Of a stretch of DNA of 64,000 nucleotides, positions 9,263-16,597 are shown piece by piece. Positions within the stretch are counted from its first letter, which is position 1. Each line of letters opens with the position of its first letter. Below the pieces are notes generated by a model that saw nothing but the letters and a program-made list of their open reading frames with translations, did not search any database and was not told the origin of the DNA. The translations under genes and the position numbers were made by a program. The stretch comes from Nocardioides ferulae (GTDB lineage Bacteria; Actinomycetota; Actinomycetes; Propionibacteriales; Nocardioidaceae), in contig NZ_QZVR01000004.1 in assembly GCF_003660455.1 (NCBI RefSeq), positions 1-64,000 of the forward strand, given 5' to 3'.

Positions 9263-10219
9263 ATGCGGCTGGGCGTCCTCGACATCGGCTCCAACACGGG
9301 GCACCTGCTCGTGGTCGACGCCCATGGCGGCGCGGCACCGCTGCCGGCCTTCTCCCACAAGCAGCCGTTGCGCCTGGCCGAGCACCTCGACGCAACGGGG
9401 GCGGTCACCCAGGCCGGCGTCGACGCGCTGGCCGGGTTCACGGCCGAGGCGCTGGTCGTCGCCGAGGACAAGGGCTGCGAGGAGATGCTGGCGTTCGCCA
9501 CCTCGGCGGTCCGCGACGCAGGCAACAGCGAGGCCGTGCTGGAGCACGTCCACCAGCGCACGGGCGTCGAGATCACGGTGCTCTCGGGCGAGGACGAGGC
9601 CCGGCTCACGTTCCTGGCGGTGCGCCGCTGGTTCGGCTGGTCGGCGGGCCGCCTGGCCGTGTTCGACATCGGTGGCGGCTCGCTCGAGATCGCGGCCGGG
9701 GCCGACGAGGCCCCGCACGTGGCCTGGTCGCTGCCGCTGGGTGCCGCCCGGCTGGCGAGGGCCTTCCCGTGGGCGGGGGGCGCAGAGGCCGCGGGTGCGG
9801 GCGAGGTCGAGGAGGCGGTGCGCGAGCTGCGCCGCCGCATCCGCACCGAGATCGCCCGCGACGCCGGGCAGCTGCTCCGCGGCGGCCCGCCGGACCGGGC
9901 AGCGGCGACGTCGAAGACGTTCCGGTCGCTGGCTCGCATCTGCGGCGCCGCGCCGTCGGGCGAGGGGCCGCTGGTGCCGCGCACCCTTCCGTTCGCGGAG
10001 CTGTGCGAGTGGGTGCCGAAGCTGGCCGGCATGCGGCTCGAGGACGTGGCGGCGCTGCCGGGGGTCTCGGCCAGCCGGGCGCACCAGGTGCTCCCGGGGG
10101 CGTTGGTGGCGGAGGCCTGCATGGACATCTTCGGGCTGACCGAGCTGGAGGTCTGTCCCTGGGCGCTGCGCGAGGGCGTCATCCTCGAGCGCCTCGACCG
10201 GCTGAGCGTGCTGGGCTGA
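9263..10219 (+). CDS. ppx: Ppx/GppA family exopolyphosphatase
   Basis: Phosphatase of the ASKHA superfamily that hydrolyses inorganic polyphosphate and/or pppGpp. The 318-residue length matches the short actinobacterial type (M. tuberculosis Rv0496), which lacks the C-terminal HD domain of E. coli Ppx. Visible motifs are phosphate-1 [13 protein letters not shown] (about 5-17), the catalytic region [11 protein letters not shown] (Glu) and phosphate-2 [12 protein letters not shown]. It is followed at 16 bases by the TIM-barrel gene, as in the mycobacterial order. Short-type enzymes prefer short-chain polyphosphate; this is family knowledge, not read from the sequence. Confidence 0.9.
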   Translation: MRLGVLDIGSNTGHLLVVDAHGGAAPLPAFSHKQPLRLAEHLDATGAVTQAGVDALAGFTAEALVVAEDKGCEEMLAFATSAVRDAGNSEAVLEHVHQRTGVEITVLSGEDEARLTFLAVRRWFGWSAGRLAVFDIGGGSLEIAAGADEAPHVAWSLPLGAARLARAFPWAGGAEAAGAGEVEEAVRELRRRIRTEIARDAGQLLRGGPPDRAAATSKTFRSLARICGAAPSGEGPLVPRTLPFAELCEWVPKLAGMRLEDVAALPGVSASRAHQVLPGALVAEACMDIFGLTELEVCPWALREGVILERLDRLSVLG

Positions 10220-10235
10220 GGGTGGGCAGCAGGAG

Positions 10236-11036
10236 ATGACCACCTCCAACACTCGCGTGGGGCTGTCGAGCGCCTCGGTCTATCCCGAGAGCTCGGCCCG
10301 TGCCTTCGAGTACGCCGCCGAGCTGGGCTACGACGCCGTCGAGGTGATGGTGGGCATCGACGCGCTCAGCCAGCAGACCTCGGCGGTGCTCCAGCTCTCC
10401 GAGCACCACGGCGTGCCGGTCTGCTCGGTGCACGCGCCCACGCTGCTGTTCACCCAGCGCGTGTGGGGCACCGAGCCGTGGGGCAAGCTCGAGCGGTCCG
10501 CCGAGATGGCGAACGCGGTGGGGGCCGAGGTCGTCGTCGTCCACCCGCCGTTCCGGTGGCAGAAGGAGTACGCCCGCGACTTCGTCGACGGCATCGCGGC
10601 GCTGGAGGAGTCCAGCGGGGTCGCGTTCGCGGTCGAGAACATGTATCCGTGGCGGGCGACCTCCAAGCGCGGCGTCGAGATGTACCTCCCCGGGTGGGAC
10701 CCCTCCGCCGAGCCGTATGCCAACACCACCATCGACCTCTCCCACGCGGCGATCGCCGGCGACGACCCCATCGAGATGGCCAGGCGGCTGGGGTCCCGGC
10801 TGCGGCACATCCACCTCACCGACGGCACCGGCTCGGCCAAGGACGAGCACCTGGTGCCCGGTCGTGGCGGCATCGGCGCGGCCTCGTTCCTGCGGCACCT
10901 GGCGCGCAGCGGGTTCGGGGGCGACATCGTCGTGGAGATCAACACCCGGCGCTGCGAGACGCGCGAGGAGCGCGAGATCGATCTTCGGGAGTCACTGGAG
11001 TTCGCCCGGCAGCACTTCGCGGTGACCACGCCGTGA
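10236..11036 (+). CDS. Sugar phosphate isomerase/epimerase family TIM barrel
   Basis: A 266-residue AP_endonuc_2 (xylose isomerase-like) barrel. It starts RVGLSSASVYPES; the metal-binding His/Glu set appears in VCSVHAPTLLF, VVVHPPFRW, FAVENMYPW, TTIDLSHAAIAG, HIHLTDGTG and VVEINTRR. It resembles M. tuberculosis Rv0498, next to ppx there as here. The substrate is unknown. ATG start with GCAGCAGGAG upstream. Its TGA overlaps the GTG of the TetR gene by 4 bases (GTGA), so the two are translationally coupled. Confidence 0.85.
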   Translation: MTTSNTRVGLSSASVYPESSARAFEYAAELGYDAVEVMVGIDALSQQTSAVLQLSEHHGVPVCSVHAPTLLFTQRVWGTEPWGKLERSAEMANAVGAEVVVVHPPFRWQKEYARDFVDGIAALEESSGVAFAVENMYPWRATSKRGVEMYLPGWDPSAEPYANTTIDLSHAAIAGDDPIEMARRLGSRLRHIHLTDGTGSAKDEHLVPGRGGIGAASFLRHLARSGFGGDIVVEINTRRCETREEREIDLRESLEFARQHFAVTTP

Positions 11037-11659
11037 GCGAGGACGCGGCTCCGTCGGCGACGGTGGGGCGCGCGCCGCAGCGGCGCGGCCGGCGTCCCGG
11101 CGCCCCCGACACTCGGGCGGCGATCCTGGCGGCCGCCCGCACCTCGTTCGCCGCCACCGGCTTCGCCGGCACCTCGATCCGCTCGGTCGCCGCCGCCGCG
11201 GGGGTCGACCCGGCGTTGGTGCACCACTACTTCGGCACCAAGGACGACCTGTTCCTCGCCGCGCTGGAGCTGCGGGTCGACCCGAGGGTGGCGCGGCTGC
11301 CGGTGCTCGAGGGCGGACCCGAGCACGCCGGGCGTCGGATCATGGAGCTGTTCGTCTCGGTCTGGGACGACGAGGAGACCCGGCTCCCGCTCCTGGCGCT
11401 GGTGCGGGGGGCGGTCGAGCCGGGCGGCGCCCGGCTGGTGCAGGACGGCTTCTTCCGGCTGGTGCTCCGGCCGATCGGCGACGCGTTCGACCTCGACCAG
11501 CCGGACCGGCGGATGGCGCTGGTGGCCTCCCAGCTGTTCGGGTTGATCGTGGTCCGCTACGTGCTCGCGCTGGAGCCGCTGGCCTCCGCGCCGGCCTCCG
11601 AACTGGTGGCGACGTACGCCCCCGTGCTGCAGGGCTACCTCACCGCCCCGCTGCCCTGA
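11033..11659 (+). CDS. TetR/AcrR-family transcriptional regulator
   Basis: A 208-residue regulator. After a basic, low-complexity N-terminus (to about residue 26) comes the TetR helix-turn-helix (ILAAARTSFAATGFAGTSIR then DPALVHHYFGTKDDLF). The C-terminal ligand domain has the LVASQLFGLIVVRYV helix of TetR_C-type proteins. It starts at the GTG overlapping the preceding stop. It lies just before an ABC exporter pair in the same direction, separated by 278 bases that hold a repeat family, so it is a reasonable candidate to control that exporter. The ligand is unknown. Confidence 0.9.
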   Translation: MSEDAAPSATVGRAPQRRGRRPGAPDTRAAILAAARTSFAATGFAGTSIRSVAAAAGVDPALVHHYFGTKDDLFLAALELRVDPRVARLPVLEGGPEHAGRRIMELFVSVWDDEETRLPLLALVRGAVEPGGARLVQDGFFRLVLRPIGDAFDLDQPDRRMALVASQLFGLIVVRYVLALEPLASAPASELVATYAPVLQGYLTAPLP

Positions 11660-11705
11660 CCTTCGTCGCCGCGCGCTCCCGTCCGCCCTCTCGGGGTGGT
11701 GGTGC

Positions 11706-11838
11706 GGTTTCCCCAGGGGATGCAGCCGAACCGGCACTTCCCTAGGCGGGTACGACGCGGGAAGCGTGGTTTCCCCAGGGGATGCAGCCGAACCGACACC
11801 GCCCCGGCACGGGGGTTTCGTCTGCATACCGTGGTGAA
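11706..11838. repeat. Repeat family: two direct 32-base copies and one degenerate inverted copy
   Basis: Copies at 11706-11737 and 11768-11799 differ at one base and contain TTCCCCAGGGGATGCAGCC; the period is 62 bases. A third, inverted copy at 11817-11838 matches the 22-base core at 18 positions. Between the first two copies lie 6-base inverted arms CTTCCC (11737-11742) and GGGAAG (11759-11764). The block lies in the 278-base gap between TetR and the ABC exporter, upstream of a good promoter. Confidence 0.75.
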
Positions 11839-11901
11839 GCGACAGCAGTCCGCGCCCTGCCCGGTGATCGTCGCCGCGGCGGGCCGCCACGTCGAAACCG
11901 C

Positions 11902-11930
11902 TTGCACATCCCCGCCCCGAGGAGCACAAT
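11902..11930 (+). promoter_or_regulatory. Sigma-70-like promoter of the ABC exporter operon
   Basis: TTGCAC (11902-11907), a 17-base spacer and CACAAT (11925-11930) precede the ATG at 11938 by 7 bases, so the transcript would start at or next to the start codon. Confidence 0.55.
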
Positions 11931-11937
11931 TCATCAC

Positions 11938-12654
11938 ATGATGAAAAACGTCGTGGAGGTGCGGGGGCTCACGGTGGTCCGAGGGGGGCGCGGGGTGTTG
12001 GACTCGCTCGACCTCACGATCGGCGGCGGGGTGACCGGGCTGCTCGGTCCGTCCGGCTGCGGCAAGACCACGCTCATGCGGGCGATCGTGGGCGTGCAGC
12101 GCACCGCGGGCGGTGAGGTCCGCGTGCTCGGCGCACCTGCCGGCAGCAAGGGGCTGCGCGACCGGATCGGCTACGTGACCCAGGCGGCCAGCGTCTACGA
12201 CGACCTCACCGTCGCCGAGAACCTGCGCTTCTTCGCGCGCGTGCTCGGGGCCGACCCGGGCGAGGTCGACGCGGCGGTCGACGCCGTCGACCTCGCCGAC
12301 CATCGCGACGTCGTCGTCGGACGCCTCAGCGGCGGTCAACGCTCGCGGGCGAGTCTCGCGGTCGCGCTGCTGCGGCACCCCGACCTGCTCGTGCTCGACG
12401 AACCCACGGTCGGCCTGGACCCGGTGCTGCGCCGCGACCTGTGGCGGCTGTTCCATCGCCTCGCCGACGCGGGCGCGGCGGTGCTGGTCTCCAGCCACGT
12501 GATGGACGAGGCCGAACGGTGCGACCGGCTGTTGCTGATGCGCGAGGGGCGGATCCTCGCCGACGACACCCCCGACGGGCTCAGGCAGCGCACCGGAGGC
12601 GCCGACATCGAGGCCGCCTTCCTCGCCCTGGTCGACGCGGAGGCCGCGGCATGA
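11938..12654 (+). CDS. ABC transporter ATP-binding protein (DrrA-like exporter)
   Basis: A 238-residue ATPase with Walker A GPSGCGKTT (37-45), Q-loop in YVTQAASVYDDL, signature LSGGQ, Walker B LLVLDEP and the H-loop in VLVSSHV. It energises the membrane protein encoded next; the two overlap by ATGA. The short length and the DEAERCDRLLLMREGRI ending are those of DrrA/CcmA-type drug or lipid exporters. The first of two consecutive ATG codons is taken because it fits the upstream promoter; the stretch before it is the repeat region, not coding. The substrate is unknown, and the TetR neighbour suggests an inducible export function. Confidence 0.93.
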   Translation: MMKNVVEVRGLTVVRGGRGVLDSLDLTIGGGVTGLLGPSGCGKTTLMRAIVGVQRTAGGEVRVLGAPAGSKGLRDRIGYVTQAASVYDDLTVAENLRFFARVLGADPGEVDAAVDAVDLADHRDVVVGRLSGGQRSRASLAVALLRHPDLLVLDEPTVGLDPVLRRDLWRLFHRLADAGAAVLVSSHVMDEAERCDRLLLMREGRILADDTPDGLRQRTGGADIEAAFLALVDAEAAA

Positions 12655-13391
12655 ACGCCCGGATCCTGCTCGGGGTGACCGTGCGGGTGCTCCTCCAGCT
12701 GCGCCGCGACCACCGGACGCTGGCGATGCTGATGCTGCTGCCGTGCCTGCTGATGTCGCTGCTGTGGTGGATGTACGAGGACGTGCCCGGCGAGAGCATG
12801 TTCGACCGGGTCGGGCCCGCCCTGCTGGCGATGTTCCCGTTCATCGTGATGTTCCTGGTCACCAGCGTCACCACCCTGCGCGAACGCTCTAGCGGCACCC
12901 TGGAGCGGCTGCTGGCGATGCCCACCGGCAAGCTGGACTTCCTCGGCGGCTACGCCCTGGCGTTCGGCCTGGTCGCCGCCGTGCAGTCGGCTCTCGCCGT
13001 GGGGGTGAGCGTGGGTCTGCTCGGGCTCGAGATCACCGGCCCGCTGTGGCTGCTGACCGTGGTGTCGGTCGCCGACGCCGTCCTGGGCTCGGCGCTGGGC
13101 CTGTTCGTGTCCGCCTTCGCGCAGACCGAGTTCCAGGCGGTGCAGTTCATGCCCGCGCTGGTGATCCCGCAGATCCTGCTCTGCGGACTGTTCATCCCCC
13201 GCGACCGCCTCCCGGACGTCCTCGAGGTGATCAGCGACGCCTTGCCGCTCTCCTACGCCGTCGACGCCATGACCCAGCTGACCGTGTCGAGCTCGACCGG
13301 CGAGGTGTGGTCGGACCTCGCGGTCGTGGCGGCGTTCGCGGTGGCGGTGCTGGCCCTCGGCGCCGCCACCCTGCGACGGCGTACGGCGTAG
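12651..13391 (+). CDS. ABC-2 type transporter permease
   Basis: A 246-residue membrane protein with six predicted helices, including LAMLMLLPCLLMSLLWWMY, LLAMFPFIVMFLVTSV, YALAFGLVAAVQSALAVGV and the final AVVAAFAVAVLALGA. The conserved ABC-2 segment SGTLERLLAMPTGKLDFLGGY follows helix 2. The C-terminus ends on a basic RRRTA. It starts at the ATG overlapping the ATPase stop and would form the half-transporter dimer with it. There is no signal sequence. The exported substrate cannot be inferred. Confidence 0.92.
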   Translation: MNARILLGVTVRVLLQLRRDHRTLAMLMLLPCLLMSLLWWMYEDVPGESMFDRVGPALLAMFPFIVMFLVTSVTTLRERSSGTLERLLAMPTGKLDFLGGYALAFGLVAAVQSALAVGVSVGLLGLEITGPLWLLTVVSVADAVLGSALGLFVSAFAQTEFQAVQFMPALVIPQILLCGLFIPRDRLPDVLEVISDALPLSYAVDAMTQLTVSSSTGEVWSDLAVVAAFAVAVLALGAATLRRRTA

Positions 13392-13444
13392 CCTGGGGCC
13401 CGCGCCGGTCGGCACGGCGCTGCCAGTCCAGGACGAGGAGGACC

Positions 13445-14380
13445 ATGTCTCTGCTCCGCCAGCCCTTGCTGCTCCTCGCCCGCAGCGCCAAGGTCAAGCG
13501 GCTCGTGACCACCATGCCGGTCACCTCCTCCCTCGTCGACGGCTACGTCCCGGGCGAGGGTCCGCAGGACGCCGTCCGGGCCACGGCCGACCTGGTCGAC
13601 GACGGCCTGCGGGTGACGCTGGACTACCTCGGCGAGGACACCCGCGACGCCGACCAGGCCGAGCGCACGGTCGCCGCCTATGCCGAGGTCCTGCACCAGC
13701 TGGCCGCACGCTCGCTGACCCGGCACGCGGAGGTGTCGGTCAAGCTCACCGCCATCGGGCTGGCGCTGCCCGACCACGGCTACAAGATCGCGCTCGAGAA
13801 CGCCCGCACGATCTGCCGGGCCGCCCGCAACGCCGGCACCTCGGTGACCATCGACATGGAGGACCACACCACCACCGACCGCACCCTGGCCATCCTGCGC
13901 GACCTGCGCAAGGACTTCCCCGAGACGGGCGCGGTCCTCCAGGCGGCGCTGCGGCGCACCGAGGACGACTGCCGCGCGCTGGCCCACGAGGGGTCGCGGG
14001 TGCGGCTGTGCAAGGGCGCCTACCTCGAGCCCGACGAGGTGGCGTTCACCGACCGGCACGAGATCGACCGCTCCTTCGTGCGCTGCCTCAAGGTGCTGCT
14101 CGCCGGGCAGGGCTATCCCATGATCGCCACCCACGACCCGCGGATGGTCGAGATCGCCTGCTCCCTGGCCAGCCGCTACGACCGCACCCAGGGCTCGTAC
14201 GAGTTCCAGATGCTCTATGGCATCCGCCCCGCCGAGCAGCGCCGGCTGGCGTCGGTCGGCGAGGAGGTGCGCGTCTACGTCCCCTACGGCACCGAGTGGT
14301 ACGGCTACCTGATGCGCCGGCTCGCCGAGCGACCGTCGAACCTGGCACTCTTCGCCACGTCGCTGATCTCCAAGAAGTAG
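13445..14380 (+). CDS. Proline dehydrogenase
   Basis: FAD-dependent oxidation of proline to pyrroline-5-carboxylate. At 311 residues it is the single-domain actinobacterial form rather than bifunctional PutA. The (beta-alpha)8 barrel carries AEVSVKLTAIGLAL, VTIDMEDHTTTD, RLCKGAYLEP and the C-terminal signature YVPYGTEWYGYLMRRLAERPSN (with the substrate-binding Arg pair). ATG start with GAGGAGGACC ribosome site. It is followed by proC, which catalyses the last step in the opposite direction; the two share the intermediate and may be co-regulated, although 59 bases separate them. Confidence 0.95.
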   Translation: MSLLRQPLLLLARSAKVKRLVTTMPVTSSLVDGYVPGEGPQDAVRATADLVDDGLRVTLDYLGEDTRDADQAERTVAAYAEVLHQLAARSLTRHAEVSVKLTAIGLALPDHGYKIALENARTICRAARNAGTSVTIDMEDHTTTDRTLAILRDLRKDFPETGAVLQAALRRTEDDCRALAHEGSRVRLCKGAYLEPDEVAFTDRHEIDRSFVRCLKVLLAGQGYPMIATHDPRMVEIACSLASRYDRTQGSYEFQMLYGIRPAEQRRLASVGEEVRVYVPYGTEWYGYLMRRLAERPSNLALFATSLISKK

Positions 14381-14439
14381 CCCGGCGGCCCACAGCTTGC
14401 CCGACCGCAGCCACCACGAGTAGGACGGTGCCCCCCACC

Positions 14440-15264
14440 ATGGCCGAACAGTCGCACTCCACCGGGCAGACCGCGATCCTCGGGGCGGGGGTGATGGGCG
14501 AGACCCTGCTGTCCGGCCTGGTCCGCGCCGGCCGCCGGGTCGACGCGCTGCTGGTCGGTGAGAAGCGCCCCGAGCGAGCCCGCGAGCTGGAGGAGCGCTA
14601 CGGCGTCTCGGTGGTCAGCAACCGGGAGGCCGCCGCGGCCGCCGACACGCTGGCTCTGGTCGTGAAGCCCCAGGACATGGGCGACCTGCTCGACGAGATC
14701 GCCCCCGACCTGCGCTCGGGCCAGTTGATCGTGTCGCTGGCGGCCGGCATCACCACGGCGTTCATCGAGGCCCGGGTGCCCGAGGGCGTCGCGGTGGTCC
14801 GGGTGATGCCGAACACTCCCGCCCTCGTCGACGAGGGCATGGCCGCGATCTCCCCCGGCTCCCACTGCGACGAGGCCCACCTCGCCGAGGCCGAGGCGCT
14901 GATGGGCTCGGTGGGGCGGGTGCTGCGCATCCCCGAGCGCCAGCAGGACGCGGTGACCGCGATCTCCGGCTCTGGCCCGGCCTACATCTTCTTCGTGGTC
15001 GAGTCGATGATCGAGGCCGGCGTCCACCTCGGGCTGCCGCGCACCACCGCCAGCGAGCTGGCGATCCAGACGCTGCTCGGGTCGGCCAAGATGCTGCGCG
15101 AGACCGGCACCCACCCCGCGGTGCTGCGGGAGCAGGTGACGTCGCCGGCCGGCACCACGGCCGCGGCGCTGCGCGAGCTGGAGATCCACCGGGTGCGGGC
15201 CGCGTTCCTGGCCGCGATGGAGGCCGCCCGCGACCGCTCTCGCGAGCTCGCCGCCGGCAGCTGA
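14440..15264 (+). CDS. proC: Pyrroline-5-carboxylate reductase
   Basis: Reduces pyrroline-5-carboxylate to proline with NAD(P)H. The 274 residues begin with the Rossmann motif ILGAGVMGETLL (about 12-23). MPNTPALVDEG and the ProC signature region (ISGSGPAYIFFVVESMIEAGVHLGL then TSPAGTTAAALRELE) follow. It occupies the position of Rv0500 in M. tuberculosis. The ATG has only a weak ribosome site, so coupling to the upstream gene is possible. It ends 3 bases before the convergent trpS stop, leaving no room for a separate terminator. Confidence 0.96.
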   Translation: MAEQSHSTGQTAILGAGVMGETLLSGLVRAGRRVDALLVGEKRPERARELEERYGVSVVSNREAAAAADTLALVVKPQDMGDLLDEIAPDLRSGQLIVSLAAGITTAFIEARVPEGVAVVRVMPNTPALVDEGMAAISPGSHCDEAHLAEAEALMGSVGRVLRIPERQQDAVTAISGSGPAYIFFVVESMIEAGVHLGLPRTTASELAIQTLLGSAKMLRETGTHPAVLREQVTSPAGTTAAALRELEIHRVRAAFLAAMEAARDRSRELAAGS

Positions 15265-15267
15265 GCC

Positions 15268-16302
15268 TCAGCGCAGTCCCATGGCGGCCTGGGCGGCGGT
15301 GAGGACCGGAGCGGTGACCTCCAGGCACCGCGCCGCGCCCTCGGCGTACACCCGCTCGACCGCGGCCGGGTCGTCGGCCAGCTCGGCGTAGCGGCGCTGG
15401 ATCGGCTCGAGCCGGGCGACGACCGCGTCGGTGACCGCCCGCTTCAGCGCGCCGTACGTCGCGACGCCGTCGGTCGAGCCGCCGCAGGCCTCGAGCACGT
15501 CGAGCAGGTTGGTCACGCCCGGCTTGCTCTCGCGGTCGCGGCGCACGGCGTCGGGTCCGGTGTCGGAGTCGGTCACCGCCCGCGCCACCTTGCGGCGCAC
15601 CACGTCCGGCGGGTCGAGCAGGTGGATCGTGCCCGCGGTCGACGCGTGCGACTTGCCCATCTTGACGGTCGGCTGCGCCAGGTCCATCACCCGGGCGCCG
15701 CTGGCCGGAGTCGTGATCTCCGGGACCGTGAAGACCGGCCCGTACGTCGTGTTGAAGCGCACCGCCAGGTCGCGGGTCAGCTCCACGTGCTGGCGCTGGT
15801 CCTCGCCGACGGGCACTCGCTGCGGGCGGTAGAGGAGGATGTCGGAGGCCATCAGCGTCGGGTAGGTGTAGAGCGCGGCGCGGGTGGAGTCGCGGCCGCG
15901 CCCCTTCTCCTTGAACTGGATCATCCGGTTCAGCTCGCCGGTGCTGGCGACGCACTCGAGGAGGTAGCCGAGCTGGTTGTGCGTGGGCACCCGGCTCTGC
16001 ACGAACAGCGTGGCCCGGTCGAGTCCCGTGGCGAGCAGGAGGGTGGCCATCTCGCGGGTGCGCTCGCGGACGTCGGCGGGGTCCTGGGGCACGGTGAGCG
16101 CGTGCAGGTCCGCGACGCCGAAGAAGCAGTCGGCCCGGTCCTGGGCCGCCGCCATCGGTGCGAGCGCCCCGAGCAGGTTGCCCAGCGTGAGTCGACCGGT
16201 CGGCTTCAGCAGCGAGAGTTGGCGGGCCGTCGCGCCGTCCTCGGCGGCCGGGGGCAGGGTCGGACGGGTCTCCGGCCGGGTGTCCGGGGCGGTGGTGGTC
16301 AT
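15268..16302 (-). CDS. trpS: Tryptophanyl-tRNA synthetase (TrpRS1-like)
   Basis: Charges tRNA(Trp). At 344 residues it is a class I synthetase: the HIGH-type motif is PTGRLTLGNLLGAL (near residues 33-46) and the KMSKS loop reads KMGKS. ATG 16302 has a perfect AGGAGGAG site; the first 25 residues are a Thr/Pro-rich tail. Its position between proC and acuC matches the S. coelicolor auxiliary, indolmycin-resistant TrpRS gene. Upstream is a short leader peptide with tandem Trp codons and an attenuator-like RNA region. Synthetase identity is secure; membership of the auxiliary class is inferred from location and leader. Confidence 0.95.
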   Translation of the reverse strand: MTTTAPDTRPETRPTLPPAAEDGATARQLSLLKPTGRLTLGNLLGALAPMAAAQDRADCFFGVADLHALTVPQDPADVRERTREMATLLLATGLDRATLFVQSRVPTHNQLGYLLECVASTGELNRMIQFKEKGRGRDSTRAALYTYPTLMASDILLYRPQRVPVGEDQRQHVELTRDLAVRFNTTYGPVFTVPEITTPASGARVMDLAQPTVKMGKSHASTAGTIHLLDPPDVVRRKVARAVTDSDTGPDAVRRDRESKPGVTNLLDVLEACGGSTDGVATYGALKRAVTDAVVARLEPIQRRYAELADDPAAVERVYAEGAARCLEVTAPVLTAAQAAMGLR

Positions 16303-16362
16303 GGCTCCTCCTGGTGTCGTCGCCCGCGGGAGGGGCGCGTCGACCGGAGGTCCGGAGTCGAG

Positions 16363-16429
16363 CACGGCCGCCCGTGGGCGGCCGTGGTGTGGGATGTGCT
16401 GGTGGGGTGGCCGCCCTCAGGCGGGCCAC
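16363..16429 (-). promoter_or_regulatory. Attenuator-like RNA segments before trpS
   Basis: Read on the minus strand there are four segments. Segment 1 (16420-16429, GTGGCCCGCC) overlaps the tandem Trp codons. Segment 2 (16407-16416, GGGCGGCCAC) follows the leader stop. Segments 3 and 4 form a perfect 11-base-arm hairpin at 16363-16386. Segment 2 can pair with 1 (with a bulge) or with 3 through GGGCGGCC/GGCCGCCC, so 1:2, 2:3 and 3:4 exclude each other as in classical ribosome-mediated attenuation. No T run follows hairpin 3:4. Confidence 0.7.
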
Positions 16430-16467
16430 CACGCGGTGCGCACGACAGTGCGGTTCTCGATCAGCAC
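16417..16467 (-). CDS. trpS leader peptide with tandem Trp codons
   Basis: A 16-codon frame starting GTG and ending AWWPA-stop, with two adjacent TGG codons at 16426-16431 just before the attenuator segments. An in-frame GTG at 16483-16485 would extend it to 22 codons and add a third Trp; that start has a G-rich GGCGGG before it. By analogy with trp leaders, ribosome stalling at the Trp codons when charged tRNA(Trp) is scarce would favour pairing of segments 2 and 3 and allow trpS transcription. Which start is used is not certain. Confidence 0.65.
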   Translation of the reverse strand: MLIENRTVVRTAWWPA

Positions 16468-16517
16468 CGGGCCAGGATGCCACACCCCGCCGTCCGGACG
16501 GGCCGACCTCCCCGGGG

Positions 16518-16553
16518 CCCGTCCTGCTGGCCGTCCTGCTGCCCGTCCTGTGG
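16518..16553. repeat. Three tandem 12-base repeats between trpS leader and acuC
   Basis: Units CCCGTCCTGCTG, GCCGTCCTGCTG and CCCGTCCTGTGG follow each other in the divergent intergenic region. Function unknown. Confidence 0.6.
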
Positions 16554-16584
16554 CGTTGTGTCGGCGACCACCGCCGACGGCGAG

Positions 16585-16590
16585 TAGCGT
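16585..16590 (+). promoter_or_regulatory. -10 box of a predicted leaderless acuC promoter
   Basis: TAGCGT, 7 bases, then the acuC ATG; no ribosome binding site in between. The same hexamer and spacing occur before radA and menE. Confidence 0.55.
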
Positions 16591-16597
16591 CCGCCAC

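Noticed and set aside
11706..11838. CRISPR array
   Set aside because: Only two direct copies, irregular third inverted copy, and no cas genes.
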